A DNA stretch of 64,000 nucleotides from Inia geoffrensis (GCA_036417435.1 CM070905.1:64931092-64995091), one strand, 5' to 3'; shown: positions 21,196 through 32,539, counted from the first letter of the stretch. Translations and numbers: made by a program. Notes: generated from the sequence alone by a model not told the origin.

Positions 21196-23038
21196 GTTAG
21201 TTTCTTTCCAATTGCTATCTGTTTCTCTTCTTGCTCTCTATATGATTTCAAAGATCAGAACTCTAATACAACTGTCTCTTCACTAACTAAAGAATTCTGT
21301 TTAATCAGGGTCAACTAATCCTCTGGGATAATGATTCCTGCCTGCAGAACATCTAGAGCTTTGGAAGCTGCCTACTGAGAACTTGTAGCTTAATTTGGTT
21401 GTTTTAACAGCTATCTTGTTTGCAGATTTTTTCATTTGCTCTAACTGATTGATGTCTCGTTTGTGATGAAGCTAAGATTTGAAGCATGAGTTACTTCTAC
21501 CATATTCTTCTGCCTCTAATGTAGCGGTTTTAGATTCCTTGCCACATTTCTTCTGTCTGCTCTTGTGCTATAATTAGTTCTTTTTTTTTTTTTGGACTGG
21601 GGGTGTGTGTAAAATTTAAACAGAAAACTGGAGAGATTTATTTTCATGTTGATTTGGTTTTGAACTGCATAAGAAATGGTTTTTGAAACTTTAATGTTAA
21701 AGTGTAGTTTTTCTCCAGTAGCTATTATTGTAGTTATGAAAAAAATTAACTTTATCCTTGAACATATTTAGCCTTTTATAGTTCTTGGTATTGAAAAGAA
21801 GAATCATTGCCAAATGGATTTCTTTGAATGCTTTTTTTTGATACTGTGTATATAATTCTTAAATTAAGAATTCATTTGAATAATTTCAGTAATTTTTTTA
21901 AGGATGATGGAGACTCACTGTGGTCCTTTCACTATGAAAATAGTTTTGTTTGTGAAGGAAGGTTTTCAAAGAACAGATATTTTTCATTGTACTTGTTTTA
22001 AAGGTTTACAAAGAGTCAAATTCATTAAATAATTTGTGTAGACATATTATTTTAGAAGGTAATGCATATTGATATGTATTGTGCCATGCTGGCTTTGAAG
22101 ATGCTGCTTTTGTGAACAAGGTGTATATGGCTTATATTATAATGAATAACATAATATAAAAGGTGAGAATGAAGTCGTGTATGGAGAATCGAACTTTGTT
22201 TCTATTGATAGGTTGTTGATGAATTTTTGGAAGATTATGGTGTTTTATATTTTATATTTAGATAAGTTAATATTGAATGCAAGCCTATTATTAGTTTATT
22301 TGGCAAGCTAGCATTATCTTTTGGCTTGGTTTGCAAGTTTGTCTCATAAGAATTTACTATTTAGTATAAAACATTATCTACTATAAAAGAACATTTTCAT
22401 TTATTAAATCACTTGTAACAGAAGCGCATACATTTCCTTGTGCAAATGTAAAGTACAGAGCATAAGTAGTATTCATTTGTACCACTTGCAGGACACTTTT
22501 TTCCAGTTGGTTAAACAGATGACAGCCCACCGGGCCACTGAGAAATGACTCTGATAGATGGTTGCTGTCTGGGAAGCCAGCATACCACTGATTAGTAGAA
22601 ACCCAAAGAGAATCTACTTCGCTTTGTGGAGGGTTTGGTCCAATAAGATAATTTTTCTAATTAACCTTTGGAACACCAGTGTAGCTGGGATGTTGAGGAA
22701 AATAAACGGCCTCAATATTCTTTTTGTCAAGTGTACTTTTTTTTTTTAAGTTCTTAAATTCTTGTCCTTGTGTTTCATTTTTAAAGCTAAAGTAGAAGTT
22801 TAATTTTCATAATGTTTTAGTGGTCCACTGAAAATCGATGAAAGTATGTTATTATAGGCTTCTAACGGCAGTGACTGAGACAAAAACTCATTTTAGTCCT
22901 TTTTGCCAACGTAAAAGCTTGTAAAGGATTTCCCCCTCACAATCCTAGCGTATTAGTTGACTTGAGCAGTGCATAGAGGAAAGTTGCTTTATATTTTTTC
23001 TTTAAAACAAAATAAACTGCATTTGTTCAAATCAATAG
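21196..23038 (+). other. PHF14: PHF14 intron between exons 5 and 6 (1,843 bp)
   Basis: Phase-0 GT-AG intron in which I recognise no interspersed repeat. This is unusual for the window. It has ordinary AT-rich composition and several T-runs. The part around 22500-22960 looks like unique sequence and is a candidate conserved non-coding element (inference only). Confidence 0.8.
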
Positions 23039-23142
23039 AAGTTGAACATACCGGCAATTTTGCGAGCACCCAAGGAGAGAAAACCAAGTAAAAAAGAAGG
23101 AGGCACACAAAAGACATCTACTCTTCCTGCAGTACTTTATAG
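23039..23142 (+). CDS. PHF14: PHF14 exon (window exon 6): lysine-rich linker before the next PHD finger
   Basis: This exon of 104 nt encodes 34 codons, KLNIPAILRA to LPAVLY, plus the first two bases (AG) of a split serine codon. The acceptor is AATAG. The next dinucleotide is GC, not GT: TATAG|GCAAGTAA. The serine codon completes as AG+T with exon 7, and the frame and the PHF14 protein order require this junction. The alternative GT four bases downstream would break the frame. The exon carries a basic patch (APKERKPSKKEGG) that may serve as a nuclear-localisation or DNA-contact segment (inference). A long CHR SINE sits less than 45 nt beyond the donor. Confidence 0.96.
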
Positions 23143-23150
23143 GCAAGTAA
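23143..23150 (+). promoter_or_regulatory. PHF14: GC-type 5' splice site of the exon 6 intron
   Basis: Junction AG|GCAAGTAA. Apart from C at +2, positions -2 to +6 match the U1 snRNA consensus (AG|GTAAGT pattern), which is typical of the minority GC-AG class of U2 introns. The paired acceptor at 25633-25634 is CAAAG. The exon-exon frame supports this site only. Confidence 0.9.
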
Positions 23151-23183
23151 TGAAATTATGATAGATTAATATTGTGTATTTTT

Positions 23184-23482
23184 TTTATTTTTAAAAATAT
23201 TATTTATTTTTGGCTGCATTGGGTCTCGGCTGCTGTGCGTGGGCCTCTCATTGCGGTGGCCTCTTTTGTTGAGGAGCATGGGCTCTAGGTGCGCGTGCTT
23301 CAGTAGTTGTGGCACACAGGCTCAGTAGTTGTGGCTTGTGGGCTCTAGAGTGCAGGCTCAGTAGTTGTGGTACACAAGCCTAGCTGCTCCGTGGCATGTG
23401 GGGTCCTCCCTGACCAGGGTTTGAACCCATGTCCCCTGCATTGGCAGGTGGGTTCTTAACCACTGCACCACCAGGGAAGCCC
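23184..23482 (-). mobile_element. Long-form CHR-type SINE, antisense, next to the exon 6 donor
   Basis: A-rich tail and TTTTTGGCTGCATTGGGTCT on the left; CACCACCAGGGAAGCCC on the right; repeated GTAGTTGTGGC units inside. TSD TTGTGTATTTTT lies at 23172-23183 and 23483-23494. The left TSD begins 29 nt after the exon. Confidence 0.93.
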
Positions 23483-24824
23483 TTGTGTATTTTTAAACTA
23501 ATACTTTTTAGTAACAAGATGCTTCAGATATTTGTGAATGAATTACGTTTATATTGGAATTTAAGTTAAATGCATTTGAAGTTCATTTTATTAAAACCAT
23601 CAAAGATGCTTTCCAGATTGAATGATGATAGAAGAGATTTTGCTCCTCTTTTAATGACAAGCTAAATCACTTTTTGTATCCTTTAAGTAACTGGGGCTAT
23701 GTGTGCGTATGGTCCATGGAAATGAACTGTCCTCTTTGGGGAAATGGAAAGTGACTTTAAATAATGTAGGTGATTATTTTCTTAAATAGTTAAAATAATA
23801 TGTTAGATAAATGGGCATTTATATTTTATTTTACTTGAATGAGTTTTAGAGGTTTACATGTGTTTTTAGGTAGTGATGGGTACTATAATATAGCTTGAAT
23901 TACTGCCTTTGCACAGTGGTGGATAATGAAGATAAGTTTTAGATTTGAATCTGTCTACATTTTTTTCTCTCTTGGCTCAGTTGTAATAATTTCATTCTCG
24001 CAAATATTTTTGTTCTTGGCTCAGTATTTTACAGTATTCACCATTATAGCAATTTTACATAGTTATTAAGACTTCTTTCCATACTTCAGTAGGTTTGGAT
24101 CTCACTACTTTTTCCATGTAACTGATGATATTGAGAAAAGTCTAGAAGATGCTAGTACATGTTTGTGTGCGTGTATACATACACAAATCTATTCACATAC
24201 ACAAGTATATGCTTATGTAAATTTATAAATATTCTCCCCACAACCTCTCCCTTTCTCAGAAGTAGCAGCAGTAGCAACAATATCAATCTGTATAATTACT
24301 TTTCTTGATTGGAGGCTCTCTCCATAGGTAATAGCAGATAAGTTCCTTGAACTTTGGAGGCCCACTAGTGTTTTAGTGTACTTTATGAAGACTAGCACAT
24401 TCTCAGTCTAGCTTTTCCAAATAAAATTGGTTCATTTGGAACCGTCAGGCATATCACTTATGCTCCTGACTTTTTATCACTACAGTTCATTTTTATTTCA
24501 GAATATACTTTAAGTAATTTTCCATTTTTACTCTGAGCAACTTTGAGACCCAGTACTGGTCGTTGTTGTCATTGTTGTATATGTGTGTATGTGATCTTTT
24601 TTCCTAGGATTTTTAAAAAATTCAAACATCATTGCTGTTTCTATATATATATGGCTCTTTTAGGTTCTCAACAGCTTTTTCCTCAACCTTCACGTTCTTA
24701 ATATATATATACCCTAGATTTTTAGGTCATAGTGTTTGTGCTCTCAGGAGTAGTTAACTTGTCCTTCTGCCCAAGAAAAGTTGGATTTCTTAAGAACAAA
24801 CAAAAATGTAAAGTAACAGTAACA

Positions 24825-25046
24825 GGGACTTTCCTGGTGGTCCAGTGGTTAAGACTTCGCCTTCCAACACAGGGGGTGCGGGTTCGATCCTTATCGGGGA
24901 GCTAAGATCCTACATATCTCGTGGCCAAAAAACCAAAACATAAAAAAAGAAAAAAAAAAAAAACTGGAAGCAATATTGTAACAAATTCAATAAAGACTTT
25001 AAAAATGGTCCATATAGTAAATAAATAACATAACATAATGTAACAT
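24825..25046 (+). mobile_element. CHR-1-like SINE with (TAACA)-rich tail, sense
   Basis: GGGACTTTCCTGGTGGTCCA head, GGGTGCGGGTTCGATCC box-B region, then the distinctive 3' part CAATATTGTAACAAATTCAA and TAAAGACTTTAAAAATGGTC. The same 3' part is present in the copy at 31797-31986. The tail is degenerate TAACATAA repeats. Short TSD-like AACAGTAACA occurs at 24815-24824 and 25047-25056, but the local repetition makes it uncertain. Confidence 0.85.
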
Positions 25047-25634
25047 AACAGTAACAACAATAGCGAAACTTCCCATTCTTTATAATAAATAATCAACTGG
25101 TATATTTTTAAGACTCAAAGTCTGATTTTGTAAAGAGACTTATATATGTAGCTTATTTACATGTTGAAGGTTCTTTGAAAGATTTATAATTAATGGTAGA
25201 AAATAAACTGAATTTTGTTTGTAAAGTAACTTCTTTTGTAGTTTTAGAGACGTAGAAAATTGAAAGATTTTTTTGTTTAATAATTTGTTTCTAGAAAAAA
25301 ATTGGTCTAATGTTAAATGGGTTTTAAAGTGATAATTAAAATTAAGATAAAGACAATGTTAATGTAAGTATCTAACATATGCCCTTCTCTGAAAAGTATG
25401 ACACCAACAATATTTAAATTTATACTAGATCCAGGCTATTTTTCTACATTCTCAAAAGTATATAGAACTAATAATTATTGACATTATAAAAAGACATGTT
25501 ATGAAAAAATATTTGATTTCAATAAAAGGAAAGTTAGTATGGTGAAATTTTGAAATTTTAAAAATATGCTATAAGTTACCTGTTCACTATGATGATGATT
25601 ATTCTAATCCTTTATTTGCTGCCTTTATTCAAAG

Positions 25635-25766
25635 TTGTGGAATTTGTAAGAAGAACCATGATCAGCATCTTCTTTTATTGTGTGATACCTGTAAACTCCA
25701 TTACCATCTTGGATGTCTGGACCCTCCTCTTACAAGGATGCCGAGAAAGACCAAAAACAGTTATTG
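25635..25766 (+). CDS. PHF14: PHF14 exon (window exon 7): first part of a canonical PHD finger
   Basis: This exon of 132 nt gives the last base of the split serine, 43 codons (CGICKKNHDQ to TKNSY) and two bases (TG) of a split tryptophan codon. The acceptor is CAAAG and the donor GTAAGT. It encodes the first six zinc ligands of a C4HC3 PHD finger: CGIC, CDTC, the last H of LHYH, and C in LGC, followed by the conserved LDPPL turn. The last pair (CSEC) and the signature tryptophan are completed in exon 8. In PHF14 this finger follows the coiled coil and is one of several histone-reading modules. Confidence 0.98.
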
Positions 25767-25892
25767 GTAAGTAAAATGGAGAGGATTTAGATGTTAGAAC
25801 TGCTTTGCTCTTAGTTTCAGCAATGTAAGTGTTATATCATATTGCTTCATATAAAGTTTTCAGTACGTTTTTAATTGATATTTTTATAATTT

Positions 25893-27250
25893 TTTTCCAA
25901 TTTTATTGAGATATAATTGACAGTTAAAAACTGTGTAGTTTTAAAAATAAACAAATGGGACCAATGAAACTTAAAAGCTTTTGCACAGCAAAGGAAACCA
26001 TAAACAAGACGAAAAGACAACCCTCAGAATGGGAGAAAACATTTGCAAATGAATCAACTGACAAAGGATTAATCTCCAAAACATACAAGCAGCTCATGCA
26101 GCTCAATATCAAAAAAACAAACAACCCAATCCAAAAATGGGCAGAAGACCTAAATAGACATTTCTCCAAAGAAGATATACAGATTGCCAACAAACACATG
26201 AAAGAATGCTCAACATCATTAATCATTAGAGAAACGCAAATCAAAACTACAGTGTGATATCATCTCACACCAGTCAGAATGGCCATCATCAAAAAGTCTA
26301 GAAACAATAAATGCTGGAGAGAGTGTGGAGAAAAGGGAACCCTCTTGCCCTGTTGGTGGGAATGTAAATTGATACAGCCACTATGGAGAACAGTATGGAG
26401 GTTCCTTGAAAAACTAAAAATAGAACTACCATATGACCCAGCAATCCCACTACTGGGCATATATACCCTGAGAAAACCATAATTCAAAGAGTCATGTACC
26501 ACAATGTTCATTGCAACTCTATTTACAATAGCCAGGACATGGAAGCAACCTAAGTGTCCATCATTGGATGAATGGATAAAGAAGATGCGGCACATGTATA
26601 CAATGGAATGTTACTCCACCATAAAAAGAAACAAAACTGAGTTATTTGTAGTGAGGTGGATGGACCTAGAGTCTGTCATACAGAGTGAAGTAAGAAAGAG
26701 AAAAACAAATACCGTATGCTAACACATATGTATGGAATCTAAGAAAAAAAAATGGTCATGAAGAACCTAAGGGCAAGACAGGGATAAAAACACAGACCTA
26801 CTAGAGAATGGACTTGAGGATATGGGGAGGGGGAAGGGTAAGCTGTGACAAAGTGAGAGAGTGGCATGGACAGATATACACTACCAAACGTAAAGCAGAT
26901 AGCTAGTGGGAAGCAGCCGCATAGCACAGGGATATCAGCTCGGTGCTTTGTGACCACCTAGAGGGGTGGGATAAGGGAGGCTGGGAGGGAGGGAGACGAA
27001 GAGGGAAGAGATATGGGAACATATGTATATATATAACTGATTCACTTTGTTATAAAGCAGAAACTAACACACCATTGTAAAGCAATTATACTCCAATAAA
27101 GATGTTAAAAAAATTGTGTAGTTAAGTTTTAAAACCTAATGATTTGATATATATATGTATACATTATGAAATAATCACCACAATCAAGGTAATTAGCATA
27201 GTCATCACCTCACATAGTTACCATTTTTTTGTGGTGAGAACATTTCAGAC
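25893..27250 (-). mobile_element. Old L1 3' UTR, antisense, split by a younger L1
   Basis: Left part TTTTATTGAGATATAATTGA (about 25900-25943) and right part TGATTTGATATATATATGTA, CCACAATCAAGGTAATTAGC and GTCATCACCTCACATAGTTA (27114-27230) together match the reverse complement of a mammalian L1 3' UTR. The younger sense L1 at 25944-27113 separates them. Outer ends are approximate. Confidence 0.8.
25944..27113 (+). mobile_element. 5'-truncated L1, sense: ORF2 C-terminus and 3' UTR
   Basis: The first 310 nt read as the L1 ORF2 protein C-terminal region ([20 protein letters not shown] onward, then [20 protein letters not shown] in another reading segment). A TGA at about 26255 where the family has a sense codon, plus later frame breaks, shows that it is dead. 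The 3' UTR ends CTCCAATAAAGATGTTAAAA, typical of cetartiodactyl L1, with a polyadenylation signal AATAAA at 27095-27100. TSD-like TGTGTAGTT lies at 25932-25940 and 27115-27123. It is inserted about 180 nt after exon 7, in sense with PHF14. Confidence 0.9.
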
Positions 27251-28733
27251 ATAAATATTATAGCATTATATGAATAAAGATGTAGCAGTTTTTTGATAAA
27301 TGAATTTTAAGTTAATTGAGGCTATTTTGGTATCTTAGCAATGGTTTCTTAAAGCATGAATTCTGTTTATAATTCTCTTTATTATACTTTTTTTTAAATG
27401 CTTTAATTTTGTTTTGAAATTGAATGAATTTATCAAGAATTTGCCTCCATATTCATGCTTTTGTTTGTAATTTAATATTTTATTTCTAAATTAGTGTCAC
27501 CGAAGGCTTTACTTCTGGTACTTGTCATTTGTGCTAGTTGTATATTTAAGTTCAGCCATTCTTTGCAAATCTAGAAACATTTGACATATGTTTCTGAATT
27601 ATTTTTTCATTAACTTAGGCATGTTGAATCACTACACATGTTCGATAAAAGCTTATGATATTTATAAGTTTTCTGCTTAATTTTAGTCCAAGCAAGAGAC
27701 AAATGTTCAAATTCTAATAGATTGATTCCATACAGGAAGAATATAGGCCACGGAAATCTTAGGAATGAACATGAGTATTCTTTTTATACAAACTTTATAC
27801 AAATTCTAGTTTTGGAAAAGACTGGACCCCAGATTTTTAAATGGTAATCTATACAAAAAGGTGTGTATTCTTCAAACACATTAAAGCAAGTTTTCTGACC
27901 TCATTGTTTTATTTCTTAAACCTACCTCTGTTCATTTTATTAAGAAGCTCACATTCTTTCACCATTTTCACATGATTGCTTTTTCATAGTGTTCTTTTAT
28001 CAGTTTGTCTTGAGCCAGTCATACTGATCAACTCTTTTTCAAATATAGTGGAATGTATTACTTTTGATACGTGTGTGATTTTGAAACCGGAATTTAAGAG
28101 AAACTTGCTGTCACTTATTAGAATGCCTGCAGTGTTAATAAACATCCTATGTGGGTTTCTAAATTGAAAGCCAGTTTGGTAGTCTCCAGGGCCAGGAAGC
28201 TTTGTCATGATCTTGGAAGTGTAGATATGCATTTCTCTTCTTAAATGAGGCTATTAATTTGTCTAATTCCACTGTGCTTGCAGAGCTTTGTTTTCCAGTG
28301 TGTAAGAGTTTCTGGAAGAATATCAGATGAAAGTGCATAGCCTGGGATGTTTTAGTGAAAGCTCCCCCCAGTGAACCTAAATTTCTTAGGGTTCTATGCA
28401 TTAGTTGCAATGTTTTAAAGTAAAAGTAGAGGCTAGTATTGCAGCAAAGTGAAGTCTTCACTATCTTGTAGCTTCTAGTGATCAAATTTCCTTTGGCCTC
28501 TAAAGTCAACTTAGCTTTGCTTAGCAATTAATTGTATGTATTACTTGTGGAGTAATTTTTGGAGATTATTTTTTTCTTCAGTGCTCTCAAATTTGGGAGG
28601 CAGTTTTTACTTTTTGCTTTTTAACATTTCCAGTTTATTTTTGAAATTATATTAAAGATAATAAATACTAAAAAAAACTTCACCCCCTACATACTTTGCC
28701 ATTAACTATGCTTTTTAGTTTATTTAAATCTAT

Positions 28734-28737
<4 letters not shown>

Positions 28738-28780
<43 letters not shown>
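28738..28780. repeat. (TA)n microsatellite, about 43 bp
   Basis: Uninterrupted alternating T and A from 28738 to 28780, preceded by TGTG and followed by GTTAG. It is long enough to be length-polymorphic in populations. Confidence 0.97.
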
Positions 28781-28783
<3 letters not shown>

Positions 28784-29217
28784 AGAAAAACTGTAATGGT
28801 GTGCTGCTACATCTTTTCCCCATTCTGTGCATGATAGCTTGAAATTGACCACAGGTAGGAGTATTCCTCTCACAGAAATTGGCAAAAGCTACAAATTAGG
28901 ACTTTTGCCCATATTTACCATCACACCGTTGCCTAATTTCTGCTTTAATCTCTACCTTAGTTTTCAGTCTTTTACTTAGAGAAAGAGGTCCTGTTACTGG
29001 ATCCTTATTTCATGACTAAACCCTAGTTTGGGGCTTAAATTTCTACAGAGCCCACTGGTATACATTTCTGATGTCACCAGTTTCTACTTTTGCTGTATTT
29101 ATGCTATGCAAGCCTGTGTTAACACCCTTCCTGCTATATCCCCCTTATGTTTGCTGCCAGCTAGAATTACTATGCAGTATGTTGCTTTACTTCTCAAATA
29201 CCATATTCTGCTTGATA

Positions 29218-29296
29218 GACTATTTTAAGCAACTAGTCCAGTCAATAGTCTAGTCAACTATTCTAAGCAAATAGTCCAGTCTAAGCTGGACTATTC
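29218..29296. repeat. Imperfect direct repeat with a 10-bp hairpin
   Basis: ACTATTTTAAGCAACTAGTCCAGTC-type sequence occurs twice (from 29219 and from 29257, about 38 bp apart). The second copy ends in a perfect 10-bp inverted repeat, AATAGTCCAG (29270-29279) and CTGGACTATT (29286-29295), with a 6-nt loop. No function is evident. Confidence 0.8.
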
Positions 29297-29759
29297 TATC
29301 CAGCTCTTCCTTCCAGTATCAGCACTGCTTTCCTGAAGATACTAGTTCTAGATCTGATGCCTTCTGTTTGGTCCATTCCACAATAGTTCACAGTGCTATG
29401 CTGGACTGAGTTAAGACATGTGACAGGAAAGAAGAGATGGTTAAAGCTACAGAAGTAGTTATTGGTGGAGAATAGGGAACGGTTTGTTTTTTAAAACATA
29501 TAATTTTGAACACTACCTTACATTCTTTCTAAGACAAGCCTGGTTAGGTATAAATTGATTCGTTAGAGTAGTTCAAATAGTAAATACTTATTTTAATTTT
29601 GGGGTACTAATCTTATGTTTCCACTGCCCATCTGAACAGAATGTGTCTTGCATTTCCTAATTATTTAAAGAATATTATGAAGAGTATTACTTGACAGAGA
29701 ATTGAGTAATATTACTTAAAAAATATTACTCAGCATAATGTCCTCAAGGTCCATCCATG

Positions 29760-29899
29760 AAAAAAACTGTCGTGTGAAATCTTTGAAGACTGAAAGAGGT
29801 AATTTGTAAAGGAAAAAAAAGTAAATCATAAAGTATTTATAATATTTGGGAAATAGAGCGTTACTAGATTTATTACGTTTAAAAATTCATAAAGTTGTT
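29760..29899. repeat. Direct repeat D, copy 1 (about 140 bp)
   Basis: Begins at an A-run and CTGTCGTGTGAAATCTTTGA and ends at AAAAATTCATAAAG. It matches copy 2 at 30984-31125 with roughly eight substitutions by eye (about 94% identity), two of them CpG-type. It is preceded at 29734-29759 by a 26-nt L1-like piece (CATAATGTCCTCAAGGTCCA and on). Confidence 0.9.
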
Positions 29900-30057
29900 T
29901 TTTCTTTTATCCTTTTAATCTCTGGATATACTTTTATTTATTCTTTTAAGACAAAAAGAAAATATGTAGCACAAACCCTTCTATGAAGAATTTTACAAGT
30001 AGTTTTTTCCCATGTTTGTCTTCATAATTTGTCTTCCCTTTCTCCCATTAACTCTTT

Positions 30058-30930
30058 TTTTTAAATTGAGTTATAATTGACATTTAACATTTTATTAGTT
30101 TTAGGTGTACAACATAATGATTTGATATAGATATATTGTGAAGTAATTACCACCATAAGTTTAGTTGACATCCATCACCAAACACATTCTTTTTTCTTGT
30201 GATGAGAACTTTTAAGATCTACTTTTTTAGCAACTTTCAAACATGCAGTGTAGTAGTATTAACTGTAGTCACCATACTGTACATTACATCTCAGGACTTA
30301 ATTTATTTTGTAACTGGAAGTCTGTCCCTTTTGACCACCTTTACCCATTTTGCCCACCCCCTCCACTTGCCTCTGGCAACCACCTGTCCATTCTCTGTGA
30401 GTTTGTTTTTGTTTTTAATATTTCACATGTAAGTGAGATTATACAGTATTTGCCTTGGACTTATTTCATTTAACATAATGTCCTCAAAGTCCATCCATGT
30501 TGTTGCAAATGCCAGGATTTTCTTCTTTTTTGTGGCTGGATAATCCTCTATTGTATATATAGACCACATTTTCTTTATCTGTTTATCTGTTGATGGACAC
30601 AGGTTGTTTCCATGCCTTGGCTATTGTAAATAATGATGTAGTGAACATGGGAGTGCAGATATCTTTTCAAGATAGTGATTTTATTTGCTTTGGATAAATA
30701 CCCAGAAGTGGAATTGCTCATATGATAGTTCCATTTTTAATTTTTTGAGGAATCTCCACACTGCTTTTCAGAGTGGCTGTACCAGTTTACATTCCCTACA
30801 GGTTTCCCTTTTTTCCATATCCTCAGCAGCACTTGTTATCCCTATGACAGTCATTTTAACAGGTTTGAGGTGATATCTCGTTGTAATTTTGATTTGTATT
30901 TCCCTGATGTAGTTTTCTATAGGCATCTTT
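30058..30930 (-). mobile_element. L1 3' region, antisense
   Basis: Reverse-complement L1: TTGAGTTATAATTGACATTT (3' UTR), TAACATAATGTCCTCAAAGT, GCTATTGTAAATAATGATGT, GGATAAATACCCAGAAGTGG, TTTTTGAGGAATCTCCACAC and ATTTTGATTTGTATTTCCCT in the expected order. It is old and has no intact frame. Confidence 0.88.
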
Positions 30931-30983
30931 GAAGACTTTCCTCTAAAAAGTGGGGAAAGCATGGGAAAAGGCTTAGAAATAAG

Positions 30984-31125
30984 AAAAAAAAAAACTGTGG
31001 TGTGAAATCTTTGAAGACCAAAAGAGGTAATTTATAAAGGAAAAAAAAGTAAATCATAAATTATTTATAATATTTGGGAAATAGAGTGTTACTGGATTTA
31101 TTATGTTTAAAAATTCATAAAATCT
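30984..31125. repeat. Direct repeat D, copy 2 (about 140 bp)
   Basis: Second copy of the segment at 29760-29899, about 1,225 bp downstream in the same orientation, beginning AAACTGTGGTGTGAAATC and ending AAAAATTCATAAAATC. The antisense L1 lies between the two copies. Confidence 0.9.
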
Positions 31126-31796
31126 TTTTTCTTTGCCTTATGCAAATTACATTTTCTATAGATTAAATTAGTATTCTTCCTTGTTTTAGCATTATACAAT
31201 AAAAATTGTTTTTCTTTAGTAATTAAGATTTTTAAAACCTCCTTAGGTAATTATTCTGAACATAAGTTATAGTGTAGGGTGCTGGGGATCAACAAGGTAC
31301 AGCAAATTGAGGAAAATCTCTTAGTATTTCTGTATGAAGGTAGTGCTTTGGCATAAATTCCTTACCTGAATTTTCATTATTTATACTTAAAAATTTTTAA
31401 TTAATGGAATTTTTTGATTACTTAAGGTTATCTTTAGTACTATGCATAGGAATTATAGATTTTATAGATTCTCTTCCCTAATAGAATATATTAAGTAAAA
31501 ATATACAGGATTAAGGTGAGTTTAGCTAAATTCATAGATAATAGCAGCTTAGTGGATTATTTTTTTTTCTATTTTTTTAATTAATTTATTTTTTAGTGGA
31601 TTACTAAAAGAAACCAGGTATGTGTTTTGATATTATGAAGGATAATTATGACTTTCCCCCAAATATATGTAATTCCATGGAATTGGACAGGCCATGGCTT
31701 TATCCTGTTATTATTTCTTAGGCTCTTGTGTACCGGTTAATGTAGCAGAGATGCTTTTTCATATCTTAAAGGCTATTTATAAGATGAGGACTATAG

Positions 31797-31986
31797 GGAC
31801 TTCCCTGGCGGTCCAGTGGTTAAGACTTTGCCTTCCAATGCAGGGGTGGGTTCGATCCCTGGTCACGGAGCTAGGATCCCACATGCCTTGTGGCCAAAAA
31901 ACCAAAACATAAAACAGAAACAATATTGTAACAAATTCAATAAAGACTGTAGAAATGGTCCATGTCAAAAAAAAAAAAAAAAAAAA
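31797..31986 (+). mobile_element. CHR-1-like SINE, sense
   Basis: GGACTTCCCTGGCGGTCCAG head, GTGGGTTCGATCCCTGGTCA box-B region, 3' part CAATATTGTAACAAATTCAA and a 21-nt poly-A. TSD GACTATAG lies at 31789-31796 and 31987-31994. It shares its 3' half with the copy at 24825-25046, so the two belong to the same subfamily. Confidence 0.93.
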
Positions 31987-32539
31987 GACTATAGAGTTTA
32001 AAAGATTGCTGAAAGAGTTACAGGTAGTGTTTTCATCTGTGTTGGCTTTTTGTACTGCAAGTATCATGTGGCAGTTGTCTTGAAATAGGAATAGATAAAT
32101 TTCTGCTTTAGCAGTTACATTTTTTTAGATTTTTCTGAGTTCAGTGTTTTGTGGGTTTCAGAGCATAACATTTCTATTATCTGAGTGCTCTAAAGCAAGT
32201 TTCTTTGTCACCTAAATGTATTACTTTTGGTGGGGGTGAGAATGGGCATGAGAAGTTGGAGAATGTACTGACAAAGGTACAAAATGAGAAACAGAGGGGA
32301 AACAATGGAAATAATGGAAATAAGATGTCCATTTACCTGGAAATGAGGTTCTCCTCCATGTGCAGGGCTTGCTGTGTTTTGTTATTTGCTTGTTTGTTTT
32401 TATTGTAGCGGGCTGTCTTTGTGCTGGGTAACAGCCTGAAGTATAAACTTATGGTTTTCTCATGTCTTTTCTGAGCCTTTCCCTGGGCAAATGTGGTTAT
32501 TTAAAATGTTTTCCCATATATGCATTTTCTTTTGAAGGT

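Larger units (their letters stand above)
23143..25634 (+). other. PHF14: PHF14 intron between exons 6 and 7 (2,492 bp, GC-AG)
   Basis: Phase-2 intron with a GC donor. It contains a long CHR SINE (23184-23482) immediately after the donor and a CHR-1-like SINE at about 24825-25046. Small TA-rich stretches occur near 24645-24710. The rest is AT-rich sequence with no supportable feature. Confidence 0.9.

Noticed and set aside
23143..23152. A GT donor at 23147 (GTAATG) for exon 6
   Set aside because: Using it adds four bases and breaks the frame into exon 7, losing the PHD finger. The GC site joins exactly.
25955..26257. 100-codon frame with clear protein similarity
   Set aside because: It is the L1 ORF2 C-terminal region in a dead, 5'-truncated element, not a host gene.
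28738..28780. CRISPR-like or satellite array
   Set aside because: It is a plain (TA)n microsatellite. No spaced repeats of CRISPR type occur anywhere in the window.
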